Source: a virus. From it: a stretch of 64,000 bases of DNA. The notes beneath the pieces are model-generated. The model made no database searches. It was not told where the DNA came from and saw only the letters and a list, made by a program, of their open reading frames with translations. This document shows, in pieces, positions 1 to 7,410 of the stretch (positions are counted from its first letter, which is position 1; every line of letters begins with the position of its first letter). The stretch is from the IMG/VR virus record IMGVR_UViG_3300045012_000235, positions 1-64,000 of that record. The stretch is one strand, 5' to 3'. Both the position numbers and the translations under genes were made by a program.

Positions 1-165
1 GGGCGGCGGAGGTGTCGGCGGCGGGCGGTAGCTCGGGATGATCGTGCCGATACGGACTTCGCGGCGAGGCAGGGGCCTGCGTCCGTGCGGACGCGCCGGA
101 GTACGCCGTCCAGTGCGTTCGCGCGCGCGAGAGAGTTCGGCGAGACGGTTGGCATAAACGCCCAT
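1..165 (-). CDS. Partial CDS running off the left edge, unknown function
   Basis: An open frame starts at ATG 163-165 (minus strand) and continues without a stop to base 1, giving 55 codons. The visible protein starts MGVYANRLAELSRARERTG and becomes Arg/Pro-rich, ending in a Pro run. The same frame stays open upstream of this ATG to a stop near base 333 but offers no other ATG or GTG, so the ATG was chosen. The upstream ribosome site is weak. I do not recognise the family. The reading is moderately uncertain because the frame is short and incomplete. Confidence 0.4.
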   Translation of the reverse strand, partial: MGVYANRLAELSRARERTGRRTPARPHGRRPLPRREVRIGTIIPSYRPPPTPPPP

Positions 166-544
166 GTCTTCAACGTGAGAACAAAGTTCCCAATGCGCTC
201 TTCGAGCGTCAACAAACGATTTTTGTGGCGCCCGATCCGACTTCGAATCGGCGTGTGCGCCGTACGCTACGAGAAGAGGTTTTTGACGATCCGCTCTGTC
301 GAGATAAAGAATAACAGAATCAATAACTTACATGCACATCATGCGTTTACTCAACGAGGTGGCAGAGAGGCGGTGAATGCACTCATCGCGGCTCATCCGA
401 TTTCGGGCGCAAGCCTTACCCACGACTTGCAAACGACATACTCGTGTATGCCTCGAGTATTCTCTATTGAATTTGAAGCAACCGATCGATGCAACTGGAT
501 GCAACCGGCGATGCAACCGGATGCTTCTGTTGCATCCGGTTGCA
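166..544. other. AT-richer intergenic region with repeats, no supported gene
   Basis: About 380 bases lie between the partial gene at the left edge and the end of the glycosyltransferase gene. It is visibly richer in A and T (for example 295-335) than the rest of the window. It holds one copy of the dispersed palindromic motif (437-465) and a cluster of GATGCAACCGG repeats that forms a hairpin. Open frames across it overlap the repeats and look non-coding. Confidence 0.5.
437..465 (+). repeat. Dispersed near-palindromic motif, copy 1
   Basis: The element reads CATACTCGTGTATG followed by CCTCGAGTATTCTC. It matches copies at 12038, 26890, 29472 and 35739, all in the same orientation: ATACYCRNGTA, a short spacer, then YYGRGTAYTCYC. 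Unlike those copies, no plus-strand gene follows within 500 bases. It may be an operator whose target gene was lost, or a site with another role. Confidence 0.55.
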
Positions 545-546
545 TC
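510..546. terminator. Strong hairpin at the end of the minus-strand glycosyltransferase operon
   Basis: GATGCAACCGGATGC (510-524) and its exact reverse complement GCATCCGGTTGCATC (532-546) flank a 7-base loop, giving a perfect 15-bp stem. It overlaps the stop codon of the gene ending at 545. There is no T tract on either strand, so intrinsic termination is not certain; it may protect the 3' end. Further copies of GATGCAAC lie at 488-512 just beside it. Confidence 0.5.
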
Positions 547-1360
547 ACGGAAACAGGGCTGCCTTCAGGTACTCGCTCTCGCTTCGGTTGGACATCACAT
601 CGAACCCGCGCTGACCAAGTTCTCTGCGCGCCTCGTCATCACGCGCGAGCTCCGCGCACTTGTCCGCGAGTTCGTCGTACTCGGCGAATGCAACTCCGCC
701 CGCGAAGTCTTCGTGCCCGTCCCCGCGCTCGGATACGACAACTTTCTTGTTCGCGAGCAGGTAAAAAACGCGGACGGATTCGAAGACGGAGTTTTCTTCG
801 CGGCCGCGGATGTTGACCACAATCTTCGCGCGGGCGATGAGCGCGTCGCGCGCGGCGCCGTACACGCCACCGATCACGGTGACGCGCAGCCCGCGTGCGG
901 TGAGAGCGTCGAGAACCGTTCGTCGCCTGTCGGTCATGGTGCCGTAGAAGAGGACGTCGATATCTTCCTCAGACGCGGGCGGGATGCGCGTCAGCTCGGA
1001 GACGTACCCGATCGGCAGCCATCGCGCACGGATCCCCATTGCGGCGAATCGATCGATGTTTTGCTTGCTGAAATCCACCACCGGGTACTGCCGAAAGATG
1101 GCGATCGTGGTGGGCGTGATGAACGCCGAACCGTGGTGCACGTGCTCGAGGTGGTAGAGGACGGTCCCGGACGGTGGCATCCCACCGAGCATCGGAATCG
1201 ACGGCGTGCCGAGCAGGATGAGTCGGCGGTCGGATGGCCACTTTCTCGTCAGCACGCAATCGTGACCCAAGGAGAGGAGACCGTAACGAAGGGTCTCGGC
1301 CAGCTCCTGAAATGCGCCGCGCTCACCCGCGCTGCCCAGCGTGATGACGCCGAACTTCAC
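545..1360 (-). CDS. Glycosyltransferase-like protein (GT-B type, group 1-like)
   Basis: 271 aa from GTG 1358-1360, which overlaps the preceding stop as GTGA. The start gives a clean N-terminus MKFGVITLGSAGERGAFQEL, typical of the first beta strand of a GT-B fold. The C-terminal half has the segment around VIGGVYGAARDALI, then KIVVNIRGREENSVFESVR and a Leu/Lys region, which resembles the donor-binding half of group 1 glycosyltransferases (CgeB-like). The protein is shorter than classical two-domain enzymes. It is coupled to a second glycosyltransferase-like gene, so the two probably act on the same glycan. The family is assigned from general resemblance, and substrate specificity cannot be read. 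Confidence 0.65.
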   Translation of the reverse strand: MKFGVITLGSAGERGAFQELAETLRYGLLSLGHDCVLTRKWPSDRRLILLGTPSIPMLGGMPPSGTVLYHLEHVHHGSAFITPTTIAIFRQYPVVDFSKQNIDRFAAMGIRARWLPIGYVSELTRIPPASEEDIDVLFYGTMTDRRRTVLDALTARGLRVTVIGGVYGAARDALIARAKIVVNIRGREENSVFESVRVFYLLANKKVVVSERGDGHEDFAGGVAFAEYDELADKCAELARDDEARRELGQRGFDVMSNRSESEYLKAALFP

Positions 1361-2037
1361 TCCTCGATCTCGGCCGGCATGTCCTGGATGGCGAATCGAA
1401 AACTGCTCGCGAACGTCGTCTTGCCGATGTGCGCCACGATCGCGTCCCGGTGGCAGTAGACCTTGCCCCCGATCGCGCGCCACTGTTGGCAGAAGTAGAC
1501 GTCCTCGCCGGTCTCGTCGGGCATCATGAAGAGCTTCGGCTGGCCCCGCTTATTGCGAGCGGCAGACGCGGACAATTGCTCGAGGCATCGCCTGGATGCC
1601 ACAAGGATACCGGCGCCGACTGCCGAGACCTCGATGTAGACGACGCCGTCAAGCTGGAACCCGCGCAGCGACTTTTCCTTGAACAGTTTGGGGGACACGA
1701 ACGGATCGCCACCCAGTGTGTCGTCGGACCGCGTGACGTGCGCGTAGCCGATGACGTCCGCGCGGCCTGATCCGACGCATTCGATGGCTTCGACGAGATT
1801 GCTGGACTTCCACTGGTGGTCGGTGTCGATCTGCACCATGACGTCCGCCTCTTCGCTCATCGCCTCGGCTGCCAGGGCGTTACGCGCGAAGTGTGGGAGC
1901 GTGCCCTTGACGTACCCCCAGTCGCAGAGCTCGTGCCCGCGCTCGCGCAGCATGTCCATCGACGCGATGAGTGAGCCGACGAACTCTGGTTCCATCGAGT
2001 CGTAGCAGGGGGAGCCGAGGAAGATCTTCAATCCCAT
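1357..2037 (-). CDS. GT-A/GT2-like glycosyltransferase
   Basis: 226 aa. The start is ATG 2035-2037, preceded by a GAGAGG ribosome site; a longer frame upstream runs antisense through low-quality sequence and overlaps the next gene. The N-terminus MGLKIFLGSPCYDSMEPEF and the acidic metal-site-like segment VMVQIDTDHQW (Asp-x-Asp) fit a GT-A fold. A long middle region with GYAHVTRSD and a late DETGEDVYFC segment recall the catalytic base region (ED motif) of family 2 enzymes. It overlaps the next gene by 3-4 bases. The reaction is probably sugar transfer to a phage or host glycan; donor and acceptor are unknown. Confidence 0.65.
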   Translation of the reverse strand: MGLKIFLGSPCYDSMEPEFVGSLIASMDMLRERGHELCDWGYVKGTLPHFARNALAAEAMSEEADVMVQIDTDHQWKSSNLVEAIECVGSGRADVIGYAHVTRSDDTLGGDPFVSPKLFKEKSLRGFQLDGVVYIEVSAVGAGILVASRRCLEQLSASAARNKRGQPKLFMMPDETGEDVYFCQQWRAIGGKVYCHRDAIVAHIGKTTFASSFRFAIQDMPAEIEE

Positions 2038-2048
2038 GTTTTGACCTC

Positions 2049-2603
2049 TCAAGGGGAAAAGCACACACCGCCAGCGCTGGTGTTCTGGCAACCGCACGTA
2101 CTCGAACTGGTGCAGCATGGAGCTGCCGGGAGACAGGTTGTCTTGCAGGCTTGAAGGTCGCACGCGCAGGCTCCATTCACGCAGGCGTACGGGCACGTCG
2201 TCGCGGCTTCCCACTGCCCGTTTGGGTTGCACGTCTGCACCTGCGTGTCGCTCGCGCACTGCACCACGCCCGGCGTGCATGCCTCTAACGAGCCGCTTGA
2301 AGAGCCGGACGACGAGCCGGACGACGAGCCGGACGAACTGCCGCTCGATGACGGCCCCCCGTCGGGCACCACGCCGCTGTCCTCCGTTTTTGAGGCCTCT
2401 ACTTCTCGGGCGCTGGCTTCCTCCGTCGCGGCATCGGCTGCCACGACGTCGACCACGATCGTTACGACGTCCTCGGCCTCGCCTGCGTCGGTACCCGGCG
2501 GCGCCTCTGGCGTCATCAGAGCGTCCGTGGCGGTGAATGGAGCACCACCGCAGCCGAGGAAAATCGAGACAGCAAACGCGAGCAGCAGGGTCGAAGTTTT
2601 CAT
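2049..2603 (-). CDS. Lipoprotein with Ser/Gly linker and Cys-rich C-terminus
   Basis: 184 aa from ATG 2601-2603. The signal peptide MKTSTLLLAFAVSIFLGC ends in a lipobox (L-G-C), so the mature protein should be lipid-anchored. An Ala/Asp/Glu-rich linker leads to a run of about five SSSG repeats and then a compact domain with about 14 cysteines (around CTPGVVQCASDTQVQTC, CPYACVNGACAC). This layout is common in surface lipoproteins of Polyangiales-type Myxococcota, which hints at the host. It shares a divergent intergenic region with the RHH gene at 2720. Possible roles are receptor masking/superinfection exclusion or host lysogenic conversion; both are inference. Confidence 0.8.
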   Translation of the reverse strand: MKTSTLLLAFAVSIFLGCGGAPFTATDALMTPEAPPGTDAGEAEDVVTIVVDVVAADAATEEASAREVEASKTEDSGVVPDGGPSSSGSSSGSSSGSSSGSSSGSLEACTPGVVQCASDTQVQTCNPNGQWEAATTCPYACVNGACACDLQACKTTCLPAAPCCTSSSTCGCQNTSAGGVCFSP

Positions 2604-2658
2604 TGGGTCGTGTCCTTGGGGTTTCATTACGTGTACCATAGAAACTCCGTGGACGCCA

Positions 2659-2684
2659 ACTGTTTTGTAGACCATCAAAACAGT
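2659..2684. promoter_or_regulatory. Operator-like inverted repeat between divergent genes
   Basis: ACTGTTTTG, an 8-base spacer and CAAAACAGT form a perfect 9-bp inverted repeat in the 116-base region between the minus-strand lipoprotein gene and the plus-strand RHH gene. A related half site, CACTGTTT, occurs at 2709-2716 across the -10 region. The position suggests binding by the RHH protein encoded next to it (autoregulation), an inference. Confidence 0.55.
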
Positions 2685-2706
2685 GGCAAACTCACCCGGG
2701 CGACCG

Positions 2707-2720
2707 TACACTGTTTCTCG
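2707..2720 (+). promoter_or_regulatory. Leaderless-type -10 element of the RHH gene
   Basis: TACACT at 2707-2712 is followed by exactly 7 bases and then the GTG start at 2720. This matches the spacing at 11273, 21317, 22587, 29535 and 32206. No ribosome site precedes the GTG. There is no good -35; the operator overlaps its place. Confidence 0.45.
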
Positions 2721-2890
2721 TGGCTCGCCCGCGCAAATCCGTCTCTGAGAAGCAGTCCATCAAGGTCGTGCTCCACTTGACGCTGCGCGAAAAGAAGCAA
2801 CTCGATGCTGCGGCAACGAAAGCAAAACTGCCGGTGGCTACGCTGGCCCGCCTGCGGGCAGTAGGGGCACGAGACGTCGATGAAACATAA
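2720..2890 (+). CDS. Small ribbon-helix-helix-like DNA-binding protein
   Basis: 56 aa from GTG 2720. A basic N-terminus (MARPRKSVSEKQSIK) is followed by a strand-like segment KVVLHLTLREKK and a helix LDAAATKAKLPVATLARLRA, a pattern typical of CopG/Arc-type ribbon-helix-helix repressors. It overlaps the next gene by 11 bases (ATGAAACATAA), indicating translational coupling. It sits next to a perfect inverted repeat (2659-2684), its likely operator. The assignment rests on size, charge and helix pattern. Confidence 0.65.
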   Translation: MARPRKSVSEKQSIKVVLHLTLREKKQLDAAATKAKLPVATLARLRAVGARDVDET

Positions 2891-3221
2891 GCAGACCGTG
2901 GTGGGCGAACCGTGCCGGCGGTGCGGCATCCCTTGTTCCAAAAAGACAATTGATGTGCCGTGCTTCGAAGAGGGTGACACCTTCGAGACCTGGAAGGCGA
3001 GGCAGCCGGCGGAACTGTTCAAGGAGCTGTTCATGCCTCCGGTCGAAGAGGCCAACGACATCGACAGCGCGAAGGCGGCGGTCTCTCAGATCTTGCTGAA
3101 CTTACTCGCCAAGCTCGGTCCTCATTCGACGGTGGTGGACGTCGTCGTCAGCAAGTTGTCCGATCTCGTCGTCGCACACATTCAAGAGGCGAAGCGCTTA
3201 TCGGATGTACGGGTAGAGTAG
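2880..3221 (+). CDS. Hypothetical protein with N-terminal Cys cluster
   Basis: 113 aa, coupled to the RHH gene by an 11-base overlap. The N-terminus contains CRRCGIPC and a further Cys at about residue 28, a plausible metal site. The rest is helical, with an amphipathic C-terminal half (around AAVSQILLNLLAKLG and VVVSKLSDLVVAHIQEAKRL). The end overlaps the convergent transglutaminase-like gene by 24 bases. I do not recognise the family. Confidence 0.7.
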   Translation: MKHKQTVVGEPCRRCGIPCSKKTIDVPCFEEGDTFETWKARQPAELFKELFMPPVEEANDIDSAKAAVSQILLNLLAKLGPHSTVVDVVVSKLSDLVVAHIQEAKRLSDVRVE

Positions 3222-3866
3222 ATCGATCGCGCTCACCTGCACGCGAACACCGCTGACGCCGACCTCGCTGCCGCCCGCCATCCCGACGAAGTCCCCCTCG
3301 CCGCGATTCTTCGCTTCCTCGCCGGGCTCGACCCACCACTCGCGCTGGTGATGGGCGACCTTGCCGACCGGGTGCTTCGTCGTACCGTCCATGCGAACCC
3401 AGTCGCTCTGCTCATCCTGGAACGCGAGAAAGACGTGCGTCGGAACCTCGTATGGATGCTTGTGCGAGCTGCCGATGATCATCGCGGGAATGCCGATCGA
3501 CATCATCGCCGCCGCGAGCGTGACCGACGCATCATCGCAGTCGCCACCGACGATGCAGAGGCCCCCGTTGTCGAGACAAAGCGTCTGTTCGGGGTGCGCG
3601 ATGAACTCGCCCATCACCGGGTCAGCCACGTACGGCACCTTCTTTCGGTACGCGTCCAAGACCGCTTGAGCCTTTTGCCGGCGCGATCCGCTGGACACGC
3701 CGACCGCGTCAAGCTTCTGCGTCGTCCACGCACGGAGGCGCGGCGACATCCGCGATTTCCAGGCGCGCTCGGCGACTTCCTTGAGCGAGAGGAGTGACCC
3801 TTCGCGACCGGCCGGATGCGAACGCACGTCCGTCTTCACGCCGGCAACGGGCTTGTCGAAGATCAT
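3198..3866 (-). CDS. Transglutaminase-like cysteine protease-fold protein
   Basis: 222 aa from ATG 3864-3866 (ATGA overlap with the upstream gene). The order Cys-His-Asp of the transglutaminase-like fold is visible: GDCDDASVTLAAAM (Cys), then PTHVFLAF (His), then WVRMDGT (Asp). The N-terminal segment LSLKEVAERAWKSRMSP is also found in the paralogue at 54963-55583. In phages such proteins are thought to act as peptidases or amidases on peptides or peptidoglycan cross-links; here it follows a LysM-like gene, which supports a cell-wall role. It is cytoplasmic or virion-borne, as no signal peptide is present. Catalysis is likely but unproven. Confidence 0.75.
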   Translation of the reverse strand: MIFDKPVAGVKTDVRSHPAGREGSLLSLKEVAERAWKSRMSPRLRAWTTQKLDAVGVSSGSRRQKAQAVLDAYRKKVPYVADPVMGEFIAHPEQTLCLDNGGLCIVGGDCDDASVTLAAAMMSIGIPAMIIGSSHKHPYEVPTHVFLAFQDEQSDWVRMDGTTKHPVGKVAHHQREWWVEPGEEAKNRGEGDFVGMAGGSEVGVSGVRVQVSAIDLLYPYIR

Positions 3867-4924
3867 GTGGCGTACTCCCGGCGCGCAGCGGACGTACGCG
3901 TGGGCTTGCGGGTCGCTGCGTATGCGATTCCGCCCGCGGCCGCCACCCCGAGTACCGTGACCACGGTCCACCCCCAGGGGAATCCGTCATCGTCGCTGGC
4001 TGCGCTCGAGGGCACAATCTGCTTCGAGGCCGGAGGAGGCTTCGGTGTAGGCACCGGGCGCTGCCCCGCGCCGCACGCCGAGGGCGCGCTCCCCGCGATC
4101 TGCGCAAGAGCGACAACCGTGGCGACCTCGTAGGTGCCGGTGCCGACAGGGACCTTCGGGGATTGCGACGCGTTCCAGGCTGTCTTGAAACGGTGGACCG
4201 CGGCATTGACCGGCGTTCCGGGGTGAGTGACCGACGTGCAGTAATTGGGGTCGGCTGAGAGGGCAGCCACAGCGGCTTTTGCAGCGGTTTGCAGGCCGGA
4301 CGACGCGGAGTGCGTCTGGATCGCCAGATGCGCGTTGCCGAGCGCCGTGGAGAGCGCGTTCTGGATGTCGAGGCGTGCGCGGGTAACAGCGGCCCGGTCG
4401 TTTGCAGCGACAGCGGTGGCGAGGTCGCGGTTACGCACCCAAGCCCAGTGCGTTGCGTCTCTCACGAGTTTGGCTTTGGCGGCGTCGGCTCCGCTCACCG
4501 CCGCATCCACCTTCTTGCCCGCGTCGCCCACGGCCTTGATGAACGAGGTGTCGTCGAGCGCCGCGAGCTGGGCGACCGCAGTGACGGCCGGGTCGAGCTC
4601 GGGCGAGTCGCCGAGCGTGCCGCGCGTCACGCCATTGTGATGAGGCAGGATCTTGTAGTACGTCGCCGGCAGCTTCTCGCGCGCGGGGTGAAACCACTCG
4701 TCGGGCAAATTGAGCGTCTCGCCGACGCGTAGCTCGCGAAAGGTAACGAACCCGTTCGGTCGCGTGATCGCCTTTTTGTGCAAATTCACGCGAGGTAGCT
4801 CGCAGGCGCATTTCGGACAGGAAGCATGGGAACCTTGCGCCGCGATGCTCCCTGGCGAGTCGCCGACCTGAACGACGTACGTCCTCACGCCTCCTAGACT
4901 ACGCGCGTACGGTCCCGCTGTCAC
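3863..4924 (-). CDS. LysM-like domain protein with C-terminal membrane helix
   Basis: 353 aa from GTG 4922-4924 (GTGA overlap with the upstream gene); a second GTG 13 codons in is possible but sits only one base after a GGAGG. Residues about 14-75 resemble a LysM domain (TYVVQVGDSPGSIAA ... LRVGETLNLPDEW), carrying an extra Cys pair (CPKC). A long Ala-rich helical region follows, then a Pro-rich segment and one transmembrane helix (WTVVTVLGVAAAGGIAYAA) with a basic tail. It could anchor to peptidoglycan from the membrane or virion. It is translationally coupled to the transglutaminase-like gene. Confidence 0.7.
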   Translation of the reverse strand: MTAGPYARSLGGVRTYVVQVGDSPGSIAAQGSHASCPKCACELPRVNLHKKAITRPNGFVTFRELRVGETLNLPDEWFHPAREKLPATYYKILPHHNGVTRGTLGDSPELDPAVTAVAQLAALDDTSFIKAVGDAGKKVDAAVSGADAAKAKLVRDATHWAWVRNRDLATAVAANDRAAVTRARLDIQNALSTALGNAHLAIQTHSASSGLQTAAKAAVAALSADPNYCTSVTHPGTPVNAAVHRFKTAWNASQSPKVPVGTGTYEVATVVALAQIAGSAPSACGAGQRPVPTPKPPPASKQIVPSSAASDDDGFPWGWTVVTVLGVAAAGGIAYAATRKPTRTSAARREYAT

Positions 4925-5097
4925 TCCGGCTTCGGTTGCAGCGCCATCGGCTCGCCGACCATCCGGATTCCCTCGGCCTCGATGGCCATCGTCGCCATCG
5001 GATTTTTGAGGAGCTTCTCGAACTTCTTTGCCCAGTCGACCGCCTGCTCCGGCGAGCGCGCATCGACCGTGACCTGCATGAAGATCCGGTATCGCAT
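4921..5097 (-). CDS. Small hypothetical protein, ferredoxin-like size
   Basis: 58 aa from ATG 5095-5097 to a stop sharing bases with the next GTG. The sequence begins MRYRIFMQVTVDARSPEQA and contains DWAKKFEKLLKNP, a beta-alpha pattern that often occurs in small phage proteins. It is linked on both sides by short spacing, so it belongs to the 3.2-9.1 kb operon. Function unknown. Confidence 0.7.
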   Translation of the reverse strand: MRYRIFMQVTVDARSPEQAVDWAKKFEKLLKNPMATMAIEAEGIRMVGEPMALQPKPE

Positions 5098-5101
5098 TGG
5101 G

Positions 5102-6934
5102 TCATCCTCGCGACGGCATGCCCCACGCCTTCTTCGGCGGCGCGGGCGCGGGCTCTGAAATCGGCGGCGGCATCTCGGCCGGTGGTTCGGGCAGCGAATC
5201 CTGCGTCTGCGGCGGGATCTGGTCGACCGGGACCGCGACAAACCCTTCCGGCGGTTGGTAGTCCGGTCCAGCCATCACGTAACCAGGCGGCAACTGCTGC
5301 TGTTGCCTTTTTCTGTCCTCGTCCTTTGCCTTGCGGAGCTCCACGCGCTGATCCCCGATCCACTTGAGGATGTCGGGCAAGTTGGCCATCGCGGTCTCGA
5401 AACCGCGCAGGCTTCCATCGCTCCGGTTGATGACGCCCTTGGCCGGCCCCATGTCGATGACACGAACGGGGCTGTCGTCGTCTTCGGGTGGCGGTTGTTC
5501 GGCCGCTTGCCCGCCGAACCCGAGTTCGTCTGCCACCCGCCGGAAATCGCGAAAAACAGAAGCCGCTTCGCGGAGCTGCTCGGACGGCGACTGCGGCCTT
5601 TGAGACTGCTGCGGCGGGTAAGGTGCTCTCGGATCGTACGGCGCTTGCGGCGCGTTCGGGTCGTGCGCGGGGGCGCCGTAGCGCGGCCGGTAGTACGGAC
5701 CGCCGGGGGGCGGAGGTCCTCCCGCGGGAGGGGCGCCGCGCTGAACCGTCTGCATCATCGTCAGCATCATGTCGAACATCTGCTTCTGCATCGCCATCAT
5801 CGCAGCCGTGGAATCCGTTGGCGCTGCGGGTGCTGCGGGCTGAGGCGCCGGAGGCGCGTGTCCGGCCGCCGTCGCCTGCATCGCCTGCATCATCTCGAAC
5901 ATCTGCTTCTGCATGGCGAGCAGGGCCGCCGCGGGGTCGTGCGGGACTTGAGGAGGAGAAGGGGCTGCTGCTGCTGCTGCTGCCGGGGGCGCCGCCGGTT
6001 GCGGCGGCTGCCCGGCAACCATTCCTTGCATTTGTTGCATCATCTCGAACATCTGCTTCTGCATGGCGAGCAGAGCGTTGACGTCGGGTGCGGGCGCGGG
6101 CGTAACGATCGGAGCCACCGGTGCGGCCACAGGGGTCGGAGCGGCCGATTTTGGCTGAAGCATTTCGAACATCTGCTTCTGCATCGCAAGCATGGCCTCG
6201 AACGGCGTGCCGGAGTGTGCAGGAGGCGCAGCTGGATACGGCGCAGGCGGCGGCCCGTACACTGGGTTCGCGGCAGGCGTTCCGGGAGGGAGCGGTTCGT
6301 CGAGCGTACTCGGCATCGAGATCTGCCCACCGTTGCCATGCCCTGCACCGTCCTGGAAGGTGATCTTGTACGTGGTCTCTCCGTTGCGACCGTGCAGGCG
6401 TTTGAGCACGGCGTACAGCTCGTTGGCCGTGCGCGGCCGCTCACTGAGCATCCAGTGCGCCGGGGCTCCTGTCAGCCGCTCGACGGCGATCGTCTGCGAG
6501 GCGGCGGGGAACACCTTGAGCGTTTCCTCGAACGCGAGCAGGATGTTTCCGTCGGCGTGCGACGCGGGGACCGGTTGAGGGACCGGCGCGGTGTGGTTCA
6601 TGGGCGGGATCTCTGCAGGTTCGGGATCAGGATTTGATGGAGGCACTGGACGACGGGGACGGCGCGCCGTTGCGGGAGGACCGTTCGGAGATGGATCCGA
6701 GCGCCGACGTGGGCGCCGGTCGGGCGGCGCAGGGGGCCTGTTGGCGCGCTCGCCGAAACGGTTCGTGGGCGGCGGGGGCGGTGGATCGGGTTTGCGGCGA
6801 GGAAGCCGAACGAGTTTCTGTTCGCCCGTCGTGACGACGGCGTCATCGTTCGCAATGACCTCGGGCTCGTCCTCATCCTCGGTCTCGTCGAGATCGTCGT
6901 CCTCGCGATCGTCCGTCGGCGGCATCTCAGACAC
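5102..6934 (-). CDS. Pro/Ala-rich protein with four AMQKQMF repeats
   Basis: 610 aa from GTG 6932-6934, which has GGGG upstream; ATG 6925 is an alternative. The N-terminus is acidic, then Pro/Arg-rich (about residues 45-110). A small globular part (GNILLAFEETLKVFP ... TYKITFQDGAG) follows. Next come four copies of a 13-residue amphipathic helix, M-L-A-M-Q-K-Q-M-F-E-M (about residues 245-385), separated by Pro/Ala linkers. The last 180 residues include an acidic patch and LPDILKWIGDQRVELRKAKD. Low-complexity linkers with repeated hydrophobic helices suggest a scaffold or multivalent peptide display. I know no family with this repeat. Confidence 0.75.
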   Translation of the reverse strand: MSEMPPTDDREDDDLDETEDEDEPEVIANDDAVVTTGEQKLVRLPRRKPDPPPPPPTNRFGERANRPPAPPDRRPRRRSDPSPNGPPATARRPRRPVPPSNPDPEPAEIPPMNHTAPVPQPVPASHADGNILLAFEETLKVFPAASQTIAVERLTGAPAHWMLSERPRTANELYAVLKRLHGRNGETTYKITFQDGAGHGNGGQISMPSTLDEPLPPGTPAANPVYGPPPAPYPAAPPAHSGTPFEAMLAMQKQMFEMLQPKSAAPTPVAAPVAPIVTPAPAPDVNALLAMQKQMFEMMQQMQGMVAGQPPQPAAPPAAAAAAAPSPPQVPHDPAAALLAMQKQMFEMMQAMQATAAGHAPPAPQPAAPAAPTDSTAAMMAMQKQMFDMMLTMMQTVQRGAPPAGGPPPPGGPYYRPRYGAPAHDPNAPQAPYDPRAPYPPQQSQRPQSPSEQLREAASVFRDFRRVADELGFGGQAAEQPPPEDDDSPVRVIDMGPAKGVINRSDGSLRGFETAMANLPDILKWIGDQRVELRKAKDEDRKRQQQQLPPGYVMAGPDYQPPEGFVAVPVDQIPPQTQDSLPEPPAEMPPPISEPAPAPPKKAWGMPSRG

Positions 6935-6944
6935 GCGCCGACCC

Positions 6945-7400
6945 CTACGACGCCGCGCTCGGCCCGTTCGCGGCACCCGCCGGAGCCGGAGCCGGCTCCG
7001 GAAGCTCAGGCTCCTCGGGTTCTTCCGGCTCTTCGTCTTCTTCGTCCTCTTCGGCGATCTCGATGAACTCGACGAAGGTGTCCTCGCTCATGGCCTCGTC
7101 GCAGAACCGGATGACGCGCTCCGGGACGAACGTCCTCACGAACATCTTGCCGTCGCTCGAGTACACCTCGACTCCGCCGTCGTCGCGGTACATCCGCACG
7201 ATCTTCGCTTCGGGCGCGAGCGGGTGAGGGCGATTCAGGAGCCACGACGTAGGCTCCTCCTCGGTTTTGCCCTTCTCGTCGAGGGTGAGCGGATCGGTGA
7301 CCAGCCTGACCAGCGCCGTCGCATCCGCGTCAGGCTGAGGGAGTCGGCGTTCGACCGGAAGGATGTACGGACCGGCGTTGGCCGGGAAGTTGTTGCTCAT
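6945..7400 (-). CDS. Hypothetical protein with acidic and Pro/Ala tail
   Basis: 151 aa from ATG 7398-7400, preceded by AAGGAAG; a longer frame upstream overlaps the RadC-like gene and was rejected. Residues 1-115 look globular (PYILPVERRLPQPDADAT, KIVRMYRDDGGVEVYSSDGK). The C-terminal third is a Glu/Asp run followed by a Pro/Ala tail, like its downstream neighbour. It ends 11 bases before that gene. Function unknown. Confidence 0.75.
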   Translation of the reverse strand: MSNNFPANAGPYILPVERRLPQPDADATALVRLVTDPLTLDEKGKTEEEPTSWLLNRPHPLAPEAKIVRMYRDDGGVEVYSSDGKMFVRTFVPERVIRFCDEAMSEDTFVEFIEIAEEDEEDEEPEEPEEPELPEPAPAPAGAANGPSAAS

Positions 7401-7410
7401 GGGCTTCCTT

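Noticed and set aside
232-262. tRNA-like TTCGAAT loop in the left intergenic region
   Set aside because: The flanking bases do not form a T-arm, and no acceptor or anticodon stem can be drawn; the palindrome is incidental.
5255-6637. A 460-codon plus-strand frame op opposite the AMQKQMF repeat gene
   Set aside because: Arg/His/Leu-rich antisense; the minus strand has operon coupling, helix repeats and a ribosome site.
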